From NCBI RefSeq assembly GCF_003977595.1, contig NZ_RYYR01000009.1:62001-126000 (forward strand): a DNA stretch of 64,000 bases, in the 5' to 3' direction. The notes below the pieces were generated by a model. That model saw only the letters and a list, made by a program, of their open reading frames with translations, was not told the DNA's origin and ran no database searches. Below are positions 34,726 through 43,746 of this stretch, one piece after another; the first letter of the stretch is position 1; the number at the start of each line of letters is the position of its first letter. The translations under genes were made by a program, and so were the position numbers. Origin of the DNA: Lysinibacillus antri. GTDB lineage: Bacteria; Bacillota; Bacilli; Bacillales_A; Planococcaceae.

Positions 34726-36840
34726 CTATTTATGTTTGTTTTTTACAAATGGGAACCACCAATTCCAATCGCCAAGTAATTTCATTAAGCTTGGTACGAG
34801 CATTAAGCGGATAATCGTTGCATCAATCGCAACTGCAATGGCAATTCCTACACCGATTTGTTTAACAGGGACAACATCCGTAAAGGCAAAAGCGCCCGTA
34901 ATGACGATCATAATAAGCGCAGCTGATGTAATAATTTTACTTGTGGATACCAGTCCATCAACAGTAGCTTGTGTATTTGTTAAACCTTTTTGGTATTCTT
35001 CTTGTATACGTGAAATTAAAAAGACTTCATAATCCATACTTAAACCGAATACTAAACAAAAAACAATTACAGGAATGATTAAGGCAATGATACTTTTTTC
35101 AAAGCCTAAATGTCCGTATTGGAAAAGGTACACTAAAATACCAAATGCGGAACTAAGACCGATAATGTTCATAATGATTGCTTTTAAAGGAATCAATAAT
35201 GAACGGAAGGCAATCATTAAGATAATAAAGGTAGAAACTAAAATAATGGAAACCGCCAGTATGATTTTATCGGAAATTTCATCAAAGATTTCTTGATTAA
35301 ACTTTGGATGTCCTGCTAAAGCAAATGTTACCCCAAGATCTTTGTCTTTCCATTCGCGGACCCACTTTTGTGCTTCAGTAGATGAGCCTTCTGTATCCAA
35401 TGAAATCGTCATATACATTTGATTACCTTGTATAAAATTTTCCTGCACAATTTCTAGAACACCAGGTACTTGTGGATTGGCAATCGCTGCTTTCCACATT
35501 TCAACCGAATCGACTTGTGCAGTCGTATAAATGGAACCTACTTCGGTAACTAATGGATCGCCCAACAACTTCTCTTGAATTTCAAATATTTTGTTCAGGT
35601 CTTCATCCGTACCCCAGCCGTCTTGTCGCTCGGCAAGTAAGTACACCGTTGCATCTTTACCAAAATCAAATGTCTCTTGTAATTGATCATATGCTTGTCT
35701 TGATTCATAGGAAGTAGGTAACGACTCTGCAGAAGGAATATTTAACTCGATATCTTTCAATGGAATCATGCCGATACCAAGAAGTAATAATGCAAGGATG
35801 ACAATCGAAACAGGATATTTCATGACAAAACCTGCAAATGTTCTCCACTTCGAAGCAACGGGTTTAACCCGTAAAATTCTTCCTTTGTTTAATCGATCAC
35901 CGAGAACAATTAGAAGGGAAGGCAATAATGTAATTCCAGCTAATACGGCTAAAAATACAGCGATAGTACCACCTAAAGCTATGTTTTGGAAAAGTTCCAC
36001 TTGGATAATGGCCATGGCACCAAGACCAATCATGACACAAATAGCAGAAAAAATAATGGAACGCCCTGCAGTTTGTATAGTTACTTGAACCGATTCTTCT
36101 ATTGAAGAATGGATTCGTTCTTCACGGTAGCGATTAATAAAAAGTAACGCAAAATCAATGCTTAAAGCAAGTCCAAGCATCGGGACAATGTTTAGTATGA
36201 AAATGGATAAGTTAAACGTATCACCTAGTAATGTCAGGATACCAAGCGAGGCAACAACACTTACTAATCCGATAATAATTGGTAGAAGAGAAGCAACAAT
36301 CGTACCAAATGCAAGAAGTAAAACGATGACTGCAATAGGTAAACCGATCGCTTCTGCACTAGCTAAGTCCTTTTGGCTAGCAAGGTTAATATCCTTTGAA
36401 ATAACAGGCTCTCCTGTTATAGAAACACCTTTTTCTCCATCTAAAATTTCTCTTGTTTCGTCTACTATTGAGTTATAATCATCAACTTCCTCACCAAAGT
36501 TTAAGATTGCATAAGAAAATTCATCTTTATTGAGTTGTTCGACACCAACTGGGGAAAGTATGTTATCAATTTCTTCGATTGTCTTTAAATTTGAAAGCAC
36601 TTGTTCAATTTCTTCATCTGTTTTGTTTTCGAATAAGACAATAATGGATTTTTCAGGTAAGTCAAAGGTAGTCGAAAGCTCTTTCATCATCCGAGAGTGA
36701 TCACCCTCGACAAAAAAGCCATCTCCTTCTAGTTTTTGTGGTAGCTGAATTGCAAAGATAACCATCCCAATAAAGAAGATAGTCCAAATCGCTATCACTG
36801 TTTTTACGTATTTTGTTATAAATCTAGAGAATAATTGCAC
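34726..36840 (-). CDS. MMPL/RND family transporter (YdfJ-like)
   Basis: A 704-residue exporter with two repeats, each made of one membrane helix, an extracellular domain (about 35-165 and 365-510) and five further helices. The GLALSIDFALLFINRYREE and FGLSMDYEVFLISRIQEEY motifs, with Asp in the membrane (proton path), mark both halves. MMPL proteins export lipids, siderophores or drugs using the proton gradient; B. subtilis YdfJ is the closest named type. The GTG start has AAAGGCGG upstream. No regulator gene adjoins it. Confidence 0.88.
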   Translation of the reverse strand: MQLFSRFITKYVKTVIAIWTIFFIGMVIFAIQLPQKLEGDGFFVEGDHSRMMKELSTTFDLPEKSIIVLFENKTDEEIEQVLSNLKTIEEIDNILSPVGVEQLNKDEFSYAILNFGEEVDDYNSIVDETREILDGEKGVSITGEPVISKDINLASQKDLASAEAIGLPIAVIVLLLAFGTIVASLLPIIIGLVSVVASLGILTLLGDTFNLSIFILNIVPMLGLALSIDFALLFINRYREERIHSSIEESVQVTIQTAGRSIIFSAICVMIGLGAMAIIQVELFQNIALGGTIAVFLAVLAGITLLPSLLIVLGDRLNKGRILRVKPVASKWRTFAGFVMKYPVSIVILALLLLGIGMIPLKDIELNIPSAESLPTSYESRQAYDQLQETFDFGKDATVYLLAERQDGWGTDEDLNKIFEIQEKLLGDPLVTEVGSIYTTAQVDSVEMWKAAIANPQVPGVLEIVQENFIQGNQMYMTISLDTEGSSTEAQKWVREWKDKDLGVTFALAGHPKFNQEIFDEISDKIILAVSIILVSTFIILMIAFRSLLIPLKAIIMNIIGLSSAFGILVYLFQYGHLGFEKSIIALIIPVIVFCLVFGLSMDYEVFLISRIQEEYQKGLTNTQATVDGLVSTSKIITSAALIMIVITGAFAFTDVVPVKQIGVGIAIAVAIDATIIRLMLVPSLMKLLGDWNWWFPFVKNKHK

Positions 36841-36894
36841 GAACTACTACCGCCTTTCAAAGTCTTCTTTTAACAGTGTAAAGGAGTTTCCCAT

Positions 36895-36932
36895 ATAAAA
36901 AAATGCTAAACGACAAAAAATCGTTTAGCATT
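36895..36932 (-). terminator. Terminator of the DUF47-pit operon
   Basis: On the minus strand AATGCTAAACGA pairs with TCGTTTAGCATT, followed by TTTTTTATAT. Confidence 0.9.
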
Positions 36933-36938
36933 ATATTT

Positions 36939-37955
36939 CTAAAAGAAAATATTTAAAATAAAGAAAATAATTGCTGCCATGATCGCAGAAATCGGCATTG
37001 TAATAATCCACGTTAAAACAATTTTACGAGCAACGCCCCATTTTACGCCTTTTACTCGTTGTGCAGAACCAACACCCATAATGGCTGATGAAATTACGTG
37101 AGTTGTGGAAACTGGTAAATGAATAACTGTTGCCCCGAAAATCACTGATGCAGAAGCTAAGTCTGCTGCAGCTCCATTTACAGGACGAATTTTCATAATT
37201 TTACCACCAACTGTTTTGATGATTTTATAACCACCAACTGAAGTACCAAGACCCATTGCGATAGCACAGGCAATACGAACCCATTCTTGTACTTCGTCGT
37301 CTGTTTGCAATCCAGCTGCAATTAATGCCATTGTAATAATCCCCATTGCTTTTTGAGCATCGTTGGTACCATGCGTAAAGGATTGGATAGCAGCTGTGAA
37401 AATTTGTAGTGTTCTAAAGCCCTTATTTGTTCGATACAAATTTAAGTTTTTAAATAGTATCTTAAAGAGGGACATGAATAAAAATCCGATAGCAAATGCA
37501 AGAAATGGTGATGCAATTAATCCGATTAAAATACCTGAGAATCCACCGTAGTTCAAAATACTAAAACCAGCAGCGGCAATAGCAGCACCGGCAATTGAAC
37601 CAATCAATGTGTGAGAAGAACTTGATGGAATACCAAAGTACCATGTAAGCAAGTTCCAAGTAATTGCTGATATTAGTGCTGCTAAAATAACGACCGTACC
37701 TGTTGTATCATCTGGCGTTGCGTTTAATGAAAAGGGATCGACAATATCTTTAGCAATCGCTTTTGCAACCCCTACAAATGTAATCGCTCCGACGAAATTC
37801 ATTATTGCGGCTAACATGACAGCAACGCGTGGTGGTAATGCTCTTGTAGATACTGACGTAGCAATGGCGTTAGCTGTATCATGGAAACCATTAATAAAGT
37901 CGAAAGCTAGAGCAAAAATTACAACTAATATTGTAATAATTAATATTGTATCCAT
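36939..37955 (-). CDS. pit: Low-affinity inorganic phosphate transporter Pit
   Basis: A 338-residue PiT carrier. Both inverted-repeat signatures are present: GFHDTANAIATSVSTRAL near 24 and GTNDAQKAMGIITMAL near 197. About ten membrane segments are expected. It imports metal-phosphate with protons. It lies 19 bases after a DUF47 gene, the same arrangement as ykaA-pit of B. subtilis. Confidence 0.93.
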   Translation of the reverse strand: MDTILIITILVVIFALAFDFINGFHDTANAIATSVSTRALPPRVAVMLAAIMNFVGAITFVGVAKAIAKDIVDPFSLNATPDDTTGTVVILAALISAITWNLLTWYFGIPSSSSHTLIGSIAGAAIAAAGFSILNYGGFSGILIGLIASPFLAFAIGFLFMSLFKILFKNLNLYRTNKGFRTLQIFTAAIQSFTHGTNDAQKAMGIITMALIAAGLQTDDEVQEWVRIACAIAMGLGTSVGGYKIIKTVGGKIMKIRPVNGAAADLASASVIFGATVIHLPVSTTHVISSAIMGVGSAQRVKGVKWGVARKIVLTWIITMPISAIMAAIIFFILNIFF

Positions 37956-37974
37956 TTAATAAATCTCCTGACTC

Positions 37975-38595
37975 TTAAGCGTTTCGCATAATAATTGTTT
38001 CTAATGTGTTCGCTACGTCTTGACATGAGTCAGCGATTTCCTCAAGTTGATCATAAATGTCACGCATTTTAATTAAACGAATTGGATCTTTTTCTTTTAA
38101 GAACAACTGTTTAATAGAAGAACGAGAAATCTCATCACATTCGCGTTCATAATCTTTAATTAAAATAATGTGCTTACGCATTGAAAGTAAATCTTTTTTG
38201 TTTAATAAATCTGTTGCTGATACAATTTCATCCGCACTTTTAGAAATAAAATCTAAAAATTTTCTCATGGACTCATCAATGTCTATAAAAGAGAACATTT
38301 CGAAATGTGCGAAACAATGTTCAGCTCCATCTAAAACATCATCCATTTTATTAGCTAATGCTAAAATGTCTTCACGTTCAATTGGTGTCATAAATGATTT
38401 GTTTAACATAACAATCAATTCGTGAATTAATTTATCCCCGCCAGTTTCGTACTGCTTCATTTTAATACTTAGCTCTTTTAAGTCAGCAACAGTCTCGATA
38501 CGGTAGTCTCTTGCAAAATGAACCGCTTCTCGCATATTTTCTGCAATTTTGTGTAGAGATTCGAAAAATGGATCTGTTTTTCTTGAGTTAAACAT
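37975..38595 (-). CDS. DUF47 (PhoU-like) protein, Pit accessory
   Basis: A 206-residue helical-bundle protein of the DUF47 family (YkaA in B. subtilis), related to PhoU. Conserved acidic motifs are visible in ERDILALANKMDDVLDGAEH-like and RDIYDQLEEIADSCQDVAN segments (E/DxxxD metal sites). These proteins partner Pit carriers and probably control their activity. It is the first gene of the operon, ahead of pit. Confidence 0.9.
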   Translation of the reverse strand: MFNSRKTDPFFESLHKIAENMREAVHFARDYRIETVADLKELSIKMKQYETGGDKLIHELIVMLNKSFMTPIEREDILALANKMDDVLDGAEHCFAHFEMFSFIDIDESMRKFLDFISKSADEIVSATDLLNKKDLLSMRKHIILIKDYERECDEISRSSIKQLFLKEKDPIRLIKMRDIYDQLEEIADSCQDVANTLETIIMRNA

Positions 38596-38852
38596 GGAAT
38601 TGCCCCCTGATATACGTATAATTTTAATTTTTTTAAAATGTAAATTAAAACCTCAATCATCATAACAAAATATTTTAAAAAACGACATAAAATATGAATT
38701 GCTTATTACAAAATTTACATTCCTGTAATATTTAAATAGCCTTATTTTCTGCTTGAGCTAAAATGCGATAAAAAACGAAAAAGCAACTATACTAAAAGGG
38801 TGTAATCCCTAATTAATATACTTGCCCATTGCGTGAGATTTATGAAAGGAAA

Positions 38853-40013
38853 TTATAAATAGTCTTTAAGTTCGTTTTGTAGAAATGGTTTAGCAGATAA
38901 AAATTGAATAAAGTTATCATATCTTATTCGTTGTTCAGCTGTTGGTTTCTTGCCAGTGTAATAAGCTCTAATTAGTATGTTTTTTGGTGTATGTTCAATA
39001 TCAATAAACTCTAACAATTGTGTATCGTAGCCAACCAAAGTTAATAGTTCTGCTCGAATAGAATCTGTTGCAAGTGACGCAAACCGTTCTTTGATCAGTC
39101 CGTGTTGGCTCATTATTTCTAATGAAGGTGCGTTTAGCTGTCTATTCAACTCATGCTGACAACAAGGAACACTTAAGATGACTTTCGCTCCCCATTTGAC
39201 GGCATGTGCTAAGGCCATATCTGTTGCTACATCACATGCATGTAAAGTGACAACCATGTCCACTGCCGATTCTTCATTATAGTCGTTAATATCACCTACT
39301 AAGAATTCTAAATTGTCATATCGTAAGTCTTTTGCAATTTCGTTACATTCTTCGATGACTTCTTTTTTTAAATCTAGCCCAGTCACTCGAATATCTAACC
39401 CTTTCTCGACCTTTAAATAATGGTAAAGTGCAAAGGTTAAATAGGATTTTCCAGACCCGAAATCTAATATGCGTATTTGACGATCTTTTGGTAAGTGTGA
39501 AAGCGAATCATTGATAAATTCTACAAAGCGATTGATTTGACGAAACTTATCGTACTTTTGTTTTTTAACCTTTCCTTCATCCGTTTGTACACCGAGGCGA
39601 ATAAGAAAAGGATAGGGTATCGAATCATCAAGCAAATATTGTTTTTTTCGATTGTGGGATAAATTAACTTCCTTAGTGGATTCAGCTTTTGTTTCTTTCC
39701 AAAGCACTTTATTTTTTTTTGAAAGTTGAACTTGTATTGATTCATTCACAAATTGCGCATGAATTTGGCGAAACTGTTGTAATAATATATCAAAGGTGTG
39801 TGTAAATTCTTCTACAATAATATTTTCGTGCTTTAAGATCCGTTCATACTGATATTCAATTTGAATATGATAAGTCCCTTTTAATTCGATTGGTTTTAGT
39901 TTGATCCGCTTAATTTCATTGGACTTTTGTCTTGGTTGACTAATTGTTGCGTTTATTAGTTGTTTGTTCTCAATCCGGTTAAGAAACTCTTCCTTCATTT
40001 TTTCAAAATCCAT
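38853..40013 (-). CDS. SAM-dependent methyltransferase (Methyltransf_32, Trm13/METTL25-like)
   Basis: A 386-residue protein. The N-terminal half (1-150) lacks recognisable motifs. The C-terminal half (about 165-370) is a class I methyltransferase with ILDFGSGKSYLTFALYHYL near 184. VVTLHACDVATDMAL and ILSVPCCQHEL follow; this H-A-C-D-x-A-T-D plus P-C-C-x-H pair also occurs in eukaryotic Trm13 and METTL25 proteins. Substrate unknown, tRNA plausible. It stands alone. Confidence 0.82.
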   Translation of the reverse strand: MDFEKMKEEFLNRIENKQLINATISQPRQKSNEIKRIKLKPIELKGTYHIQIEYQYERILKHENIIVEEFTHTFDILLQQFRQIHAQFVNESIQVQLSKKNKVLWKETKAESTKEVNLSHNRKKQYLLDDSIPYPFLIRLGVQTDEGKVKKQKYDKFRQINRFVEFINDSLSHLPKDRQIRILDFGSGKSYLTFALYHYLKVEKGLDIRVTGLDLKKEVIEECNEIAKDLRYDNLEFLVGDINDYNEESAVDMVVTLHACDVATDMALAHAVKWGAKVILSVPCCQHELNRQLNAPSLEIMSQHGLIKERFASLATDSIRAELLTLVGYDTQLLEFIDIEHTPKNILIRAYYTGKKPTAEQRIRYDNFIQFLSAKPFLQNELKDYL

Positions 40014-40257
40014 TATAATCCGCCTTTTTATTCATTTTTGGCATAAGTTTAACATAGGAACAAATTAATGTGTTAATGACTAGTGTGTATTAATTGTATG
40101 ACTATTAAGAATAATATAATAATAAAACTATTCCAAAAACTTAATTTCTAAAAAATACTAGATTACTTTGTGACAAATTTGTGATAAATTATACACAAGT
40201 GGTACTAGTATTTTAGTCAACTTAGGGGAATTCTAGATAAGTCACTATACCATTAAA

Positions 40258-40271
40258 ATAAAACGCTTACA
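40258..40271. promoter_or_regulatory. Candidate cre (CcpA) site upstream of putP
   Basis: Read on the minus strand, TGTAAGCGTTTTAT matches the cre consensus TGWAARCGYTWNCW at all but one position. It lies just before the putP ribosome-binding site, where bound CcpA would block transcription. It implies carbon catabolite repression of proline uptake. Confidence 0.4.
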
Positions 40272-40288
40272 TCAAGGGGGATGACAAC

Positions 40289-41776
40289 ATGTCAGATTAC
40301 AGTTTTCAGTTATTAGCAATCGTCATTTATATGCTAGCTATGATTATTATTGGTTGGTATGCATATAAAAGAACGACAAACCTTAATGATTACATGTTAG
40401 GTGGACGAGATTTAGGACCAGCCGTTACAGCATTAAGTGCTGGGGCAGCCGATATGTCCGGATGGTTGTTAATGGGTCTACCGGGTGCAATTTATGCAGC
40501 AGGAATCGTAGAAGCATGGATTGCAATCGGGTTAACAGTAGGTGCTTGGTTAAACTGGTTATTAGTAGCTCCACGCTTACGTGTTTATACACAAGTGTCG
40601 AAAAATTCAATCACGATTCCAAGTTTTTTAGATAACCGTTTACGAGATAATACGAAATTAATACGAATCGTATCAGGAATCGTTATTTTAGTCTTCTTTA
40701 CTTTCTATGTATCATCAGGTATGGTTTCAGGCGGTAAATTCTTTGAAAGTTCATTTGGATTTGATTATCATACAGGTTTATTACTTGTAGCAGTCGTTAC
40801 AGTTGGGTATACATTATTTGGTGGTTTCCTTGCCGTTAGTTACACCGACTTCTTGCAAGGGTTAATTATGTTCTTAGCTTTAGTATTAGTTCCTGCAATT
40901 GGTATCTTCTTTACAGGTGGTATTGGCGAAACAATTGATTCAATTAAAGCAGTAAGTCCAGAACATTTTAGCTTATTCGCTTCAACAGCTACAGTTGCGG
41001 GTGTTGTATCATCTGTTGCGTGGGGTCTGGGGTATTTTGGACAACCTCATATTATCGTACGTTTTATGGCCATTAAATCGGTGAAAGAAACAAAACAAGC
41101 GCGCCGTATTGGGATTGGCTGGATGATTTTAAGTTTAGTTGGAGCAATGGGTACAGCTTTAGTTGGTTTAGCATACTTCCAACAAACAGGGCAAACAATT
41201 GAAGATCCTGAAACAATCTTTATTGTAATGGGGAAAATCTTATTCCACCCATTTATTGCAGGGATTATGTTAGCAGCAATTTTAGCAGCAGTAATGAGTA
41301 CCATTTCATCTCAATTAATTGTTACTTCTTCAGCTTTAATAGAAGATATGTACAAAGCGTTATTTAAAAAAGATGCATCAGATAAACATTATGTAATGGC
41401 TGGACGTCTTGCGGTTCTAGTTGTGGCAGTGATTGCAGCAATTTTAGGATGGAACCCAAATAGTTCGATTTTAGATTTAGTTGGATTTGCATGGGCTGGA
41501 TTTGGTGCAGCTTTTGGACCAACAATTTTACTTGCATTATACTGGAGAAAGTTAACAAATGTTGGTGCTCTTACAGGGATGATTGCAGGTGCTGTACTAG
41601 CATTTATTTGGGGACAAAGTGAAACATTGTCAGGTATGTTATATGAAATCGTTCCTGGTTTCTTAATTAACTTAATTGTTACAGTTATAGTAAGTTTAAT
41701 CACATTCAAACCAAATAAAGAAATTGAACAAGAGTTTAATGAAACATTAGACCTGTTAAAATCAGAAAGAGAATAG
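40289..41776 (+). CDS. putP: Sodium/proline symporter PutP
   Basis: A 495-residue member of the solute:sodium symporter family with about 13 membrane segments. LNDYMLGGRDLGPAVTALSAGAADMSGW near 32-60 and WGLGYFGQPHIIVRFMA near 245 are PutP marks; the serines and Asp of the Na+ site region (SAGAADMSGW) are intact. It takes up proline as nutrient or osmoprotectant, in keeping with the opuA system in this window. AAGGGGGATG precedes the ATG. A near-direct repeat of TTTGTGAYAAAT lies about 110 bases upstream, of unknown meaning. Confidence 0.93.
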   Translation: MSDYSFQLLAIVIYMLAMIIIGWYAYKRTTNLNDYMLGGRDLGPAVTALSAGAADMSGWLLMGLPGAIYAAGIVEAWIAIGLTVGAWLNWLLVAPRLRVYTQVSKNSITIPSFLDNRLRDNTKLIRIVSGIVILVFFTFYVSSGMVSGGKFFESSFGFDYHTGLLLVAVVTVGYTLFGGFLAVSYTDFLQGLIMFLALVLVPAIGIFFTGGIGETIDSIKAVSPEHFSLFASTATVAGVVSSVAWGLGYFGQPHIIVRFMAIKSVKETKQARRIGIGWMILSLVGAMGTALVGLAYFQQTGQTIEDPETIFIVMGKILFHPFIAGIMLAAILAAVMSTISSQLIVTSSALIEDMYKALFKKDASDKHYVMAGRLAVLVVAVIAAILGWNPNSSILDLVGFAWAGFGAAFGPTILLALYWRKLTNVGALTGMIAGAVLAFIWGQSETLSGMLYEIVPGFLINLIVTVIVSLITFKPNKEIEQEFNETLDLLKSERE

Positions 41777-41786
41777 AAAATTTTTA

Positions 41787-41818
41787 AGCCCTCAAGCATT
41801 TCTTGTTTGAGGGTTTTT
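41787..41818 (+). terminator. Terminator after putP
   Basis: CCCTCAA and TTGAGGG form the stem, followed by TTTTTACC. Confidence 0.85.
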
Positions 41819-41860
41819 ACCTTTAAGAAAGTATAGATGTTCGGACTTTCGCATTTTTTA

Positions 41861-42066
41861 GTGTCTAGCTACAGCGGCTAGCTCCTCGAAAACTTCAACT
41901 TTCTCCTACGCATGCAAGCATGCTTGTCGGAAGTTTCCGAAGTACATGGATGTACGAGTGTCGACAATGTCACAAAGGCACTTTGCGACGAGTAATCGCA
42001 GGAGCACCGATGTGACGTTTTTGTCGACCGTTTTTTTCGGAGCTGGGTGAGCCGCTTTCGCATTTC
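41861..42066. repeat. Interspersed repeat, copy A (with extra internal hairpin)
   Basis: A noncoding element with imperfect terminal inverted repeats: AGCGGCTAGCTCC at 41873-41885 and GGAGCTGGGTGAGCCGCT at 42039-42056. The core with GCATGCAAGCATGC recurs in inverted orientation at 55393-55510. Copy A has about 90 extra bases that form a second hairpin: GTCGACAATGTCAC at 41960-41973 pairs with GTGACGTTTTTGTCGAC at 42012-42028. Similar GCGGCTAGC-type repeats are scattered through many Bacillales genomes. No transposase is encoded. Confidence 0.75.
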
Positions 42067-42138
42067 TGATTATATGAACGGATATAATATATGGTACGAT
42101 GATTGAAGCAAAACCCTAATGTTGAGGGAGGAATGATT

Positions 42139-43425
42139 TTGAGTAATATGAAAGAAGTAGAAATTATCATTGAAAAAGCAATATTAGTAGGCGTGAACTT
42201 AGGAAGTGATTCAAACTTTAACTATTCTATGGAAGAATTAGCAAGTTTAGCTGAAGCGCTTGATGTAGAAGTGGTTGGGCAAGTAACCCAAAATCTTGAC
42301 CGGGTAAATCCTTCACATTATGTAGGGACAGGGAAAATTGAGGAAATAAAAAATTACATCGATGGCATTGATGCCAATTTGGTGATATTTAATGATGAGT
42401 TATCACCTTCTCAAATTCGAAATCTTGAACATGATTTAGAATGTAAAGTAATTGACCGTACAATGTTAATTTTAGATATTTTCGATCGCCGTGCACAAAC
42501 AAAAGAGGCACAAATGCAAGTGGAATTGGCACAGCTTCAATATATGCTACCTCGACTAGTGGGCTTACATGCATCTTTATCGCGTCAAGGTGGTGGTACT
42601 GGTGGCGGATTTAGAAACCGTGGTGCCGGTGAAACGAAGCTGGAATTAGATCGCCGAAAAATTGAAGATCAAATCGCGAAATTAAGAAAAGATCTTGAAA
42701 ATGTGAAAGAACAACGCGAAACACAACGAAAAAAACGACGCAAAAATGCAATTCCAGTTGTCTCTTTAGTAGGTTATACGAACGCAGGGAAATCAACCAT
42801 ATTAAATCGACTGCTTCGTAAAATTGGACAAGAGGATAATAAAAAGGTGCTCGAAAAGGACATGCTCTTTGCGACGTTAGATACATCCGTAAGAAGTATT
42901 GAATTGCCAGATAAAAAGACGTTTCTTTTAACAGATACAGTTGGATTTGTTAGTAAACTGCCTCACCATTTAGTAAAAGCTTTCCGTTCAACATTGGAAG
43001 AGGCAAAAAATGCGGACCTATTACTACATGTAGTGGATGTATCCAACGAACAATACCGTTTTATGATGGATGTAACTAATAAAACATTAACGGAAGTCGG
43101 TATTGAAGGTATTCCAACGATTTATATTTATAATAAATCCGACTTAGCAGAAGTAAAATATCCGTTAGTGAGTGGGGATAATATTTGGATATCCGCTCAA
43201 AATGGACAGGGATTAGACGAGCTCATTGAAATCATTCGACAACATATCTTTTCAAACTATGTGACGTGCGATATGTTAATCCCTTTTGATAAAGGCGATA
43301 TTGTTGCATACTTAAATGCCAATGCATTAGTAAAAGAAACGGATTATGAAGAACACGGAACGAAACTGACAGTGGAACTTAAAGATGCCGATTTAAAAAA
43401 GTTCGAACAGTATGTAATAAAATAA
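42139..43425 (+). CDS. hflX: Ribosome-splitting GTPase HflX
   Basis: A 428-residue GTPase that binds and splits stalled 70S ribosomes and adds tolerance to macrolides in some Firmicutes. An N-terminal HflX domain (about 5-190) contains NPSHYVGTGKIEEIK. A Gly-rich loop with SRQGGGTGGGFRNRGAGETKLE leads into the G domain: GYTNAGKST (G1) near 214, DTVGFV (G3) near 262 and NKSD (G4) near 331. The start is chosen as TTG 42139, eight bases after GGGAGGA; an ATG at 42148 is an alternative. It follows the interspersed repeat. Confidence 0.92.
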   Translation: MSNMKEVEIIIEKAILVGVNLGSDSNFNYSMEELASLAEALDVEVVGQVTQNLDRVNPSHYVGTGKIEEIKNYIDGIDANLVIFNDELSPSQIRNLEHDLECKVIDRTMLILDIFDRRAQTKEAQMQVELAQLQYMLPRLVGLHASLSRQGGGTGGGFRNRGAGETKLELDRRKIEDQIAKLRKDLENVKEQRETQRKKRRKNAIPVVSLVGYTNAGKSTILNRLLRKIGQEDNKKVLEKDMLFATLDTSVRSIELPDKKTFLLTDTVGFVSKLPHHLVKAFRSTLEEAKNADLLLHVVDVSNEQYRFMMDVTNKTLTEVGIEGIPTIYIYNKSDLAEVKYPLVSGDNIWISAQNGQGLDELIEIIRQHIFSNYVTCDMLIPFDKGDIVAYLNANALVKETDYEEHGTKLTVELKDADLKKFEQYVIK

Positions 43426-43431
43426 TGATTG

Positions 43432-43468
43432 TAGGTAACGATGAATATGTCGTTGCCTATTTTTTTTT
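43432..43468 (+). terminator. Terminator after hflX
   Basis: TAGGTAACGA (43432-43441) pairs with TCGTTGCCTA (43450-43459), followed by nine T. Confidence 0.9.
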
Positions 43469-43524
43469 GGTACCTGGCACTCAAACAATTACTAATATTC
43501 AGAATTGTTTGAGTGCCAGGCACC
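43469..43524. repeat. GTGCCAGGCACC-type palindromic repeat, copy 1
   Basis: GGTACCTGGCACTCAAACAA pairs with its inverted copy ending GAGTGCCAGGCACC; a 22-bp stem with one mismatch and a 12-base loop. A second copy lies at 46318-46373. The motif is common between genes of Bacillales. Confidence 0.7.
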
Positions 43525-43674
43525 ACCAATCGAACTAAATTATATTGATATAGGTTATTCCTCGCTCCCCCCATATAGAAATGTTAGAAAATAATGAACA
43601 AAGGGAAATTTTGAACTTCTCGATAATATATTGAAAAAGTGTTCGTAATGCTTTATTGTAATGAAGTGTAATCG

Positions 43675-43710
43675 TCAGACAACTGACATCTCGTAAATTG
43701 TCTGAAAACA
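43675..43710. promoter_or_regulatory. Inverted repeat with CodY-like box upstream of dtpT
   Basis: TCAGACAA (43675-43682) and TTGTCTGA (43698-43705) form a perfect inverted repeat. AATTGTCTGAAAACA at 43696-43710 matches the CodY consensus AATTTTCWGAAAATT at 12 of 15 positions. It lies 15-50 bases downstream of a probable promoter (TTGAAA 43631, TATTGT 43654). dtpT is a classical CodY target in lactococci. Confidence 0.4.
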
Positions 43711-43746
43711 TGAAAAATAAATCAAAATGAAACGAGGGGGATTTAC

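Noticed and set aside
40160-40200. Rex site in the TTTGTGAYAAAT repeats upstream of putP
   Set aside because: The two units are direct, not inverted, repeats and do not fit TTGTGAA-N4-TTCACAA.
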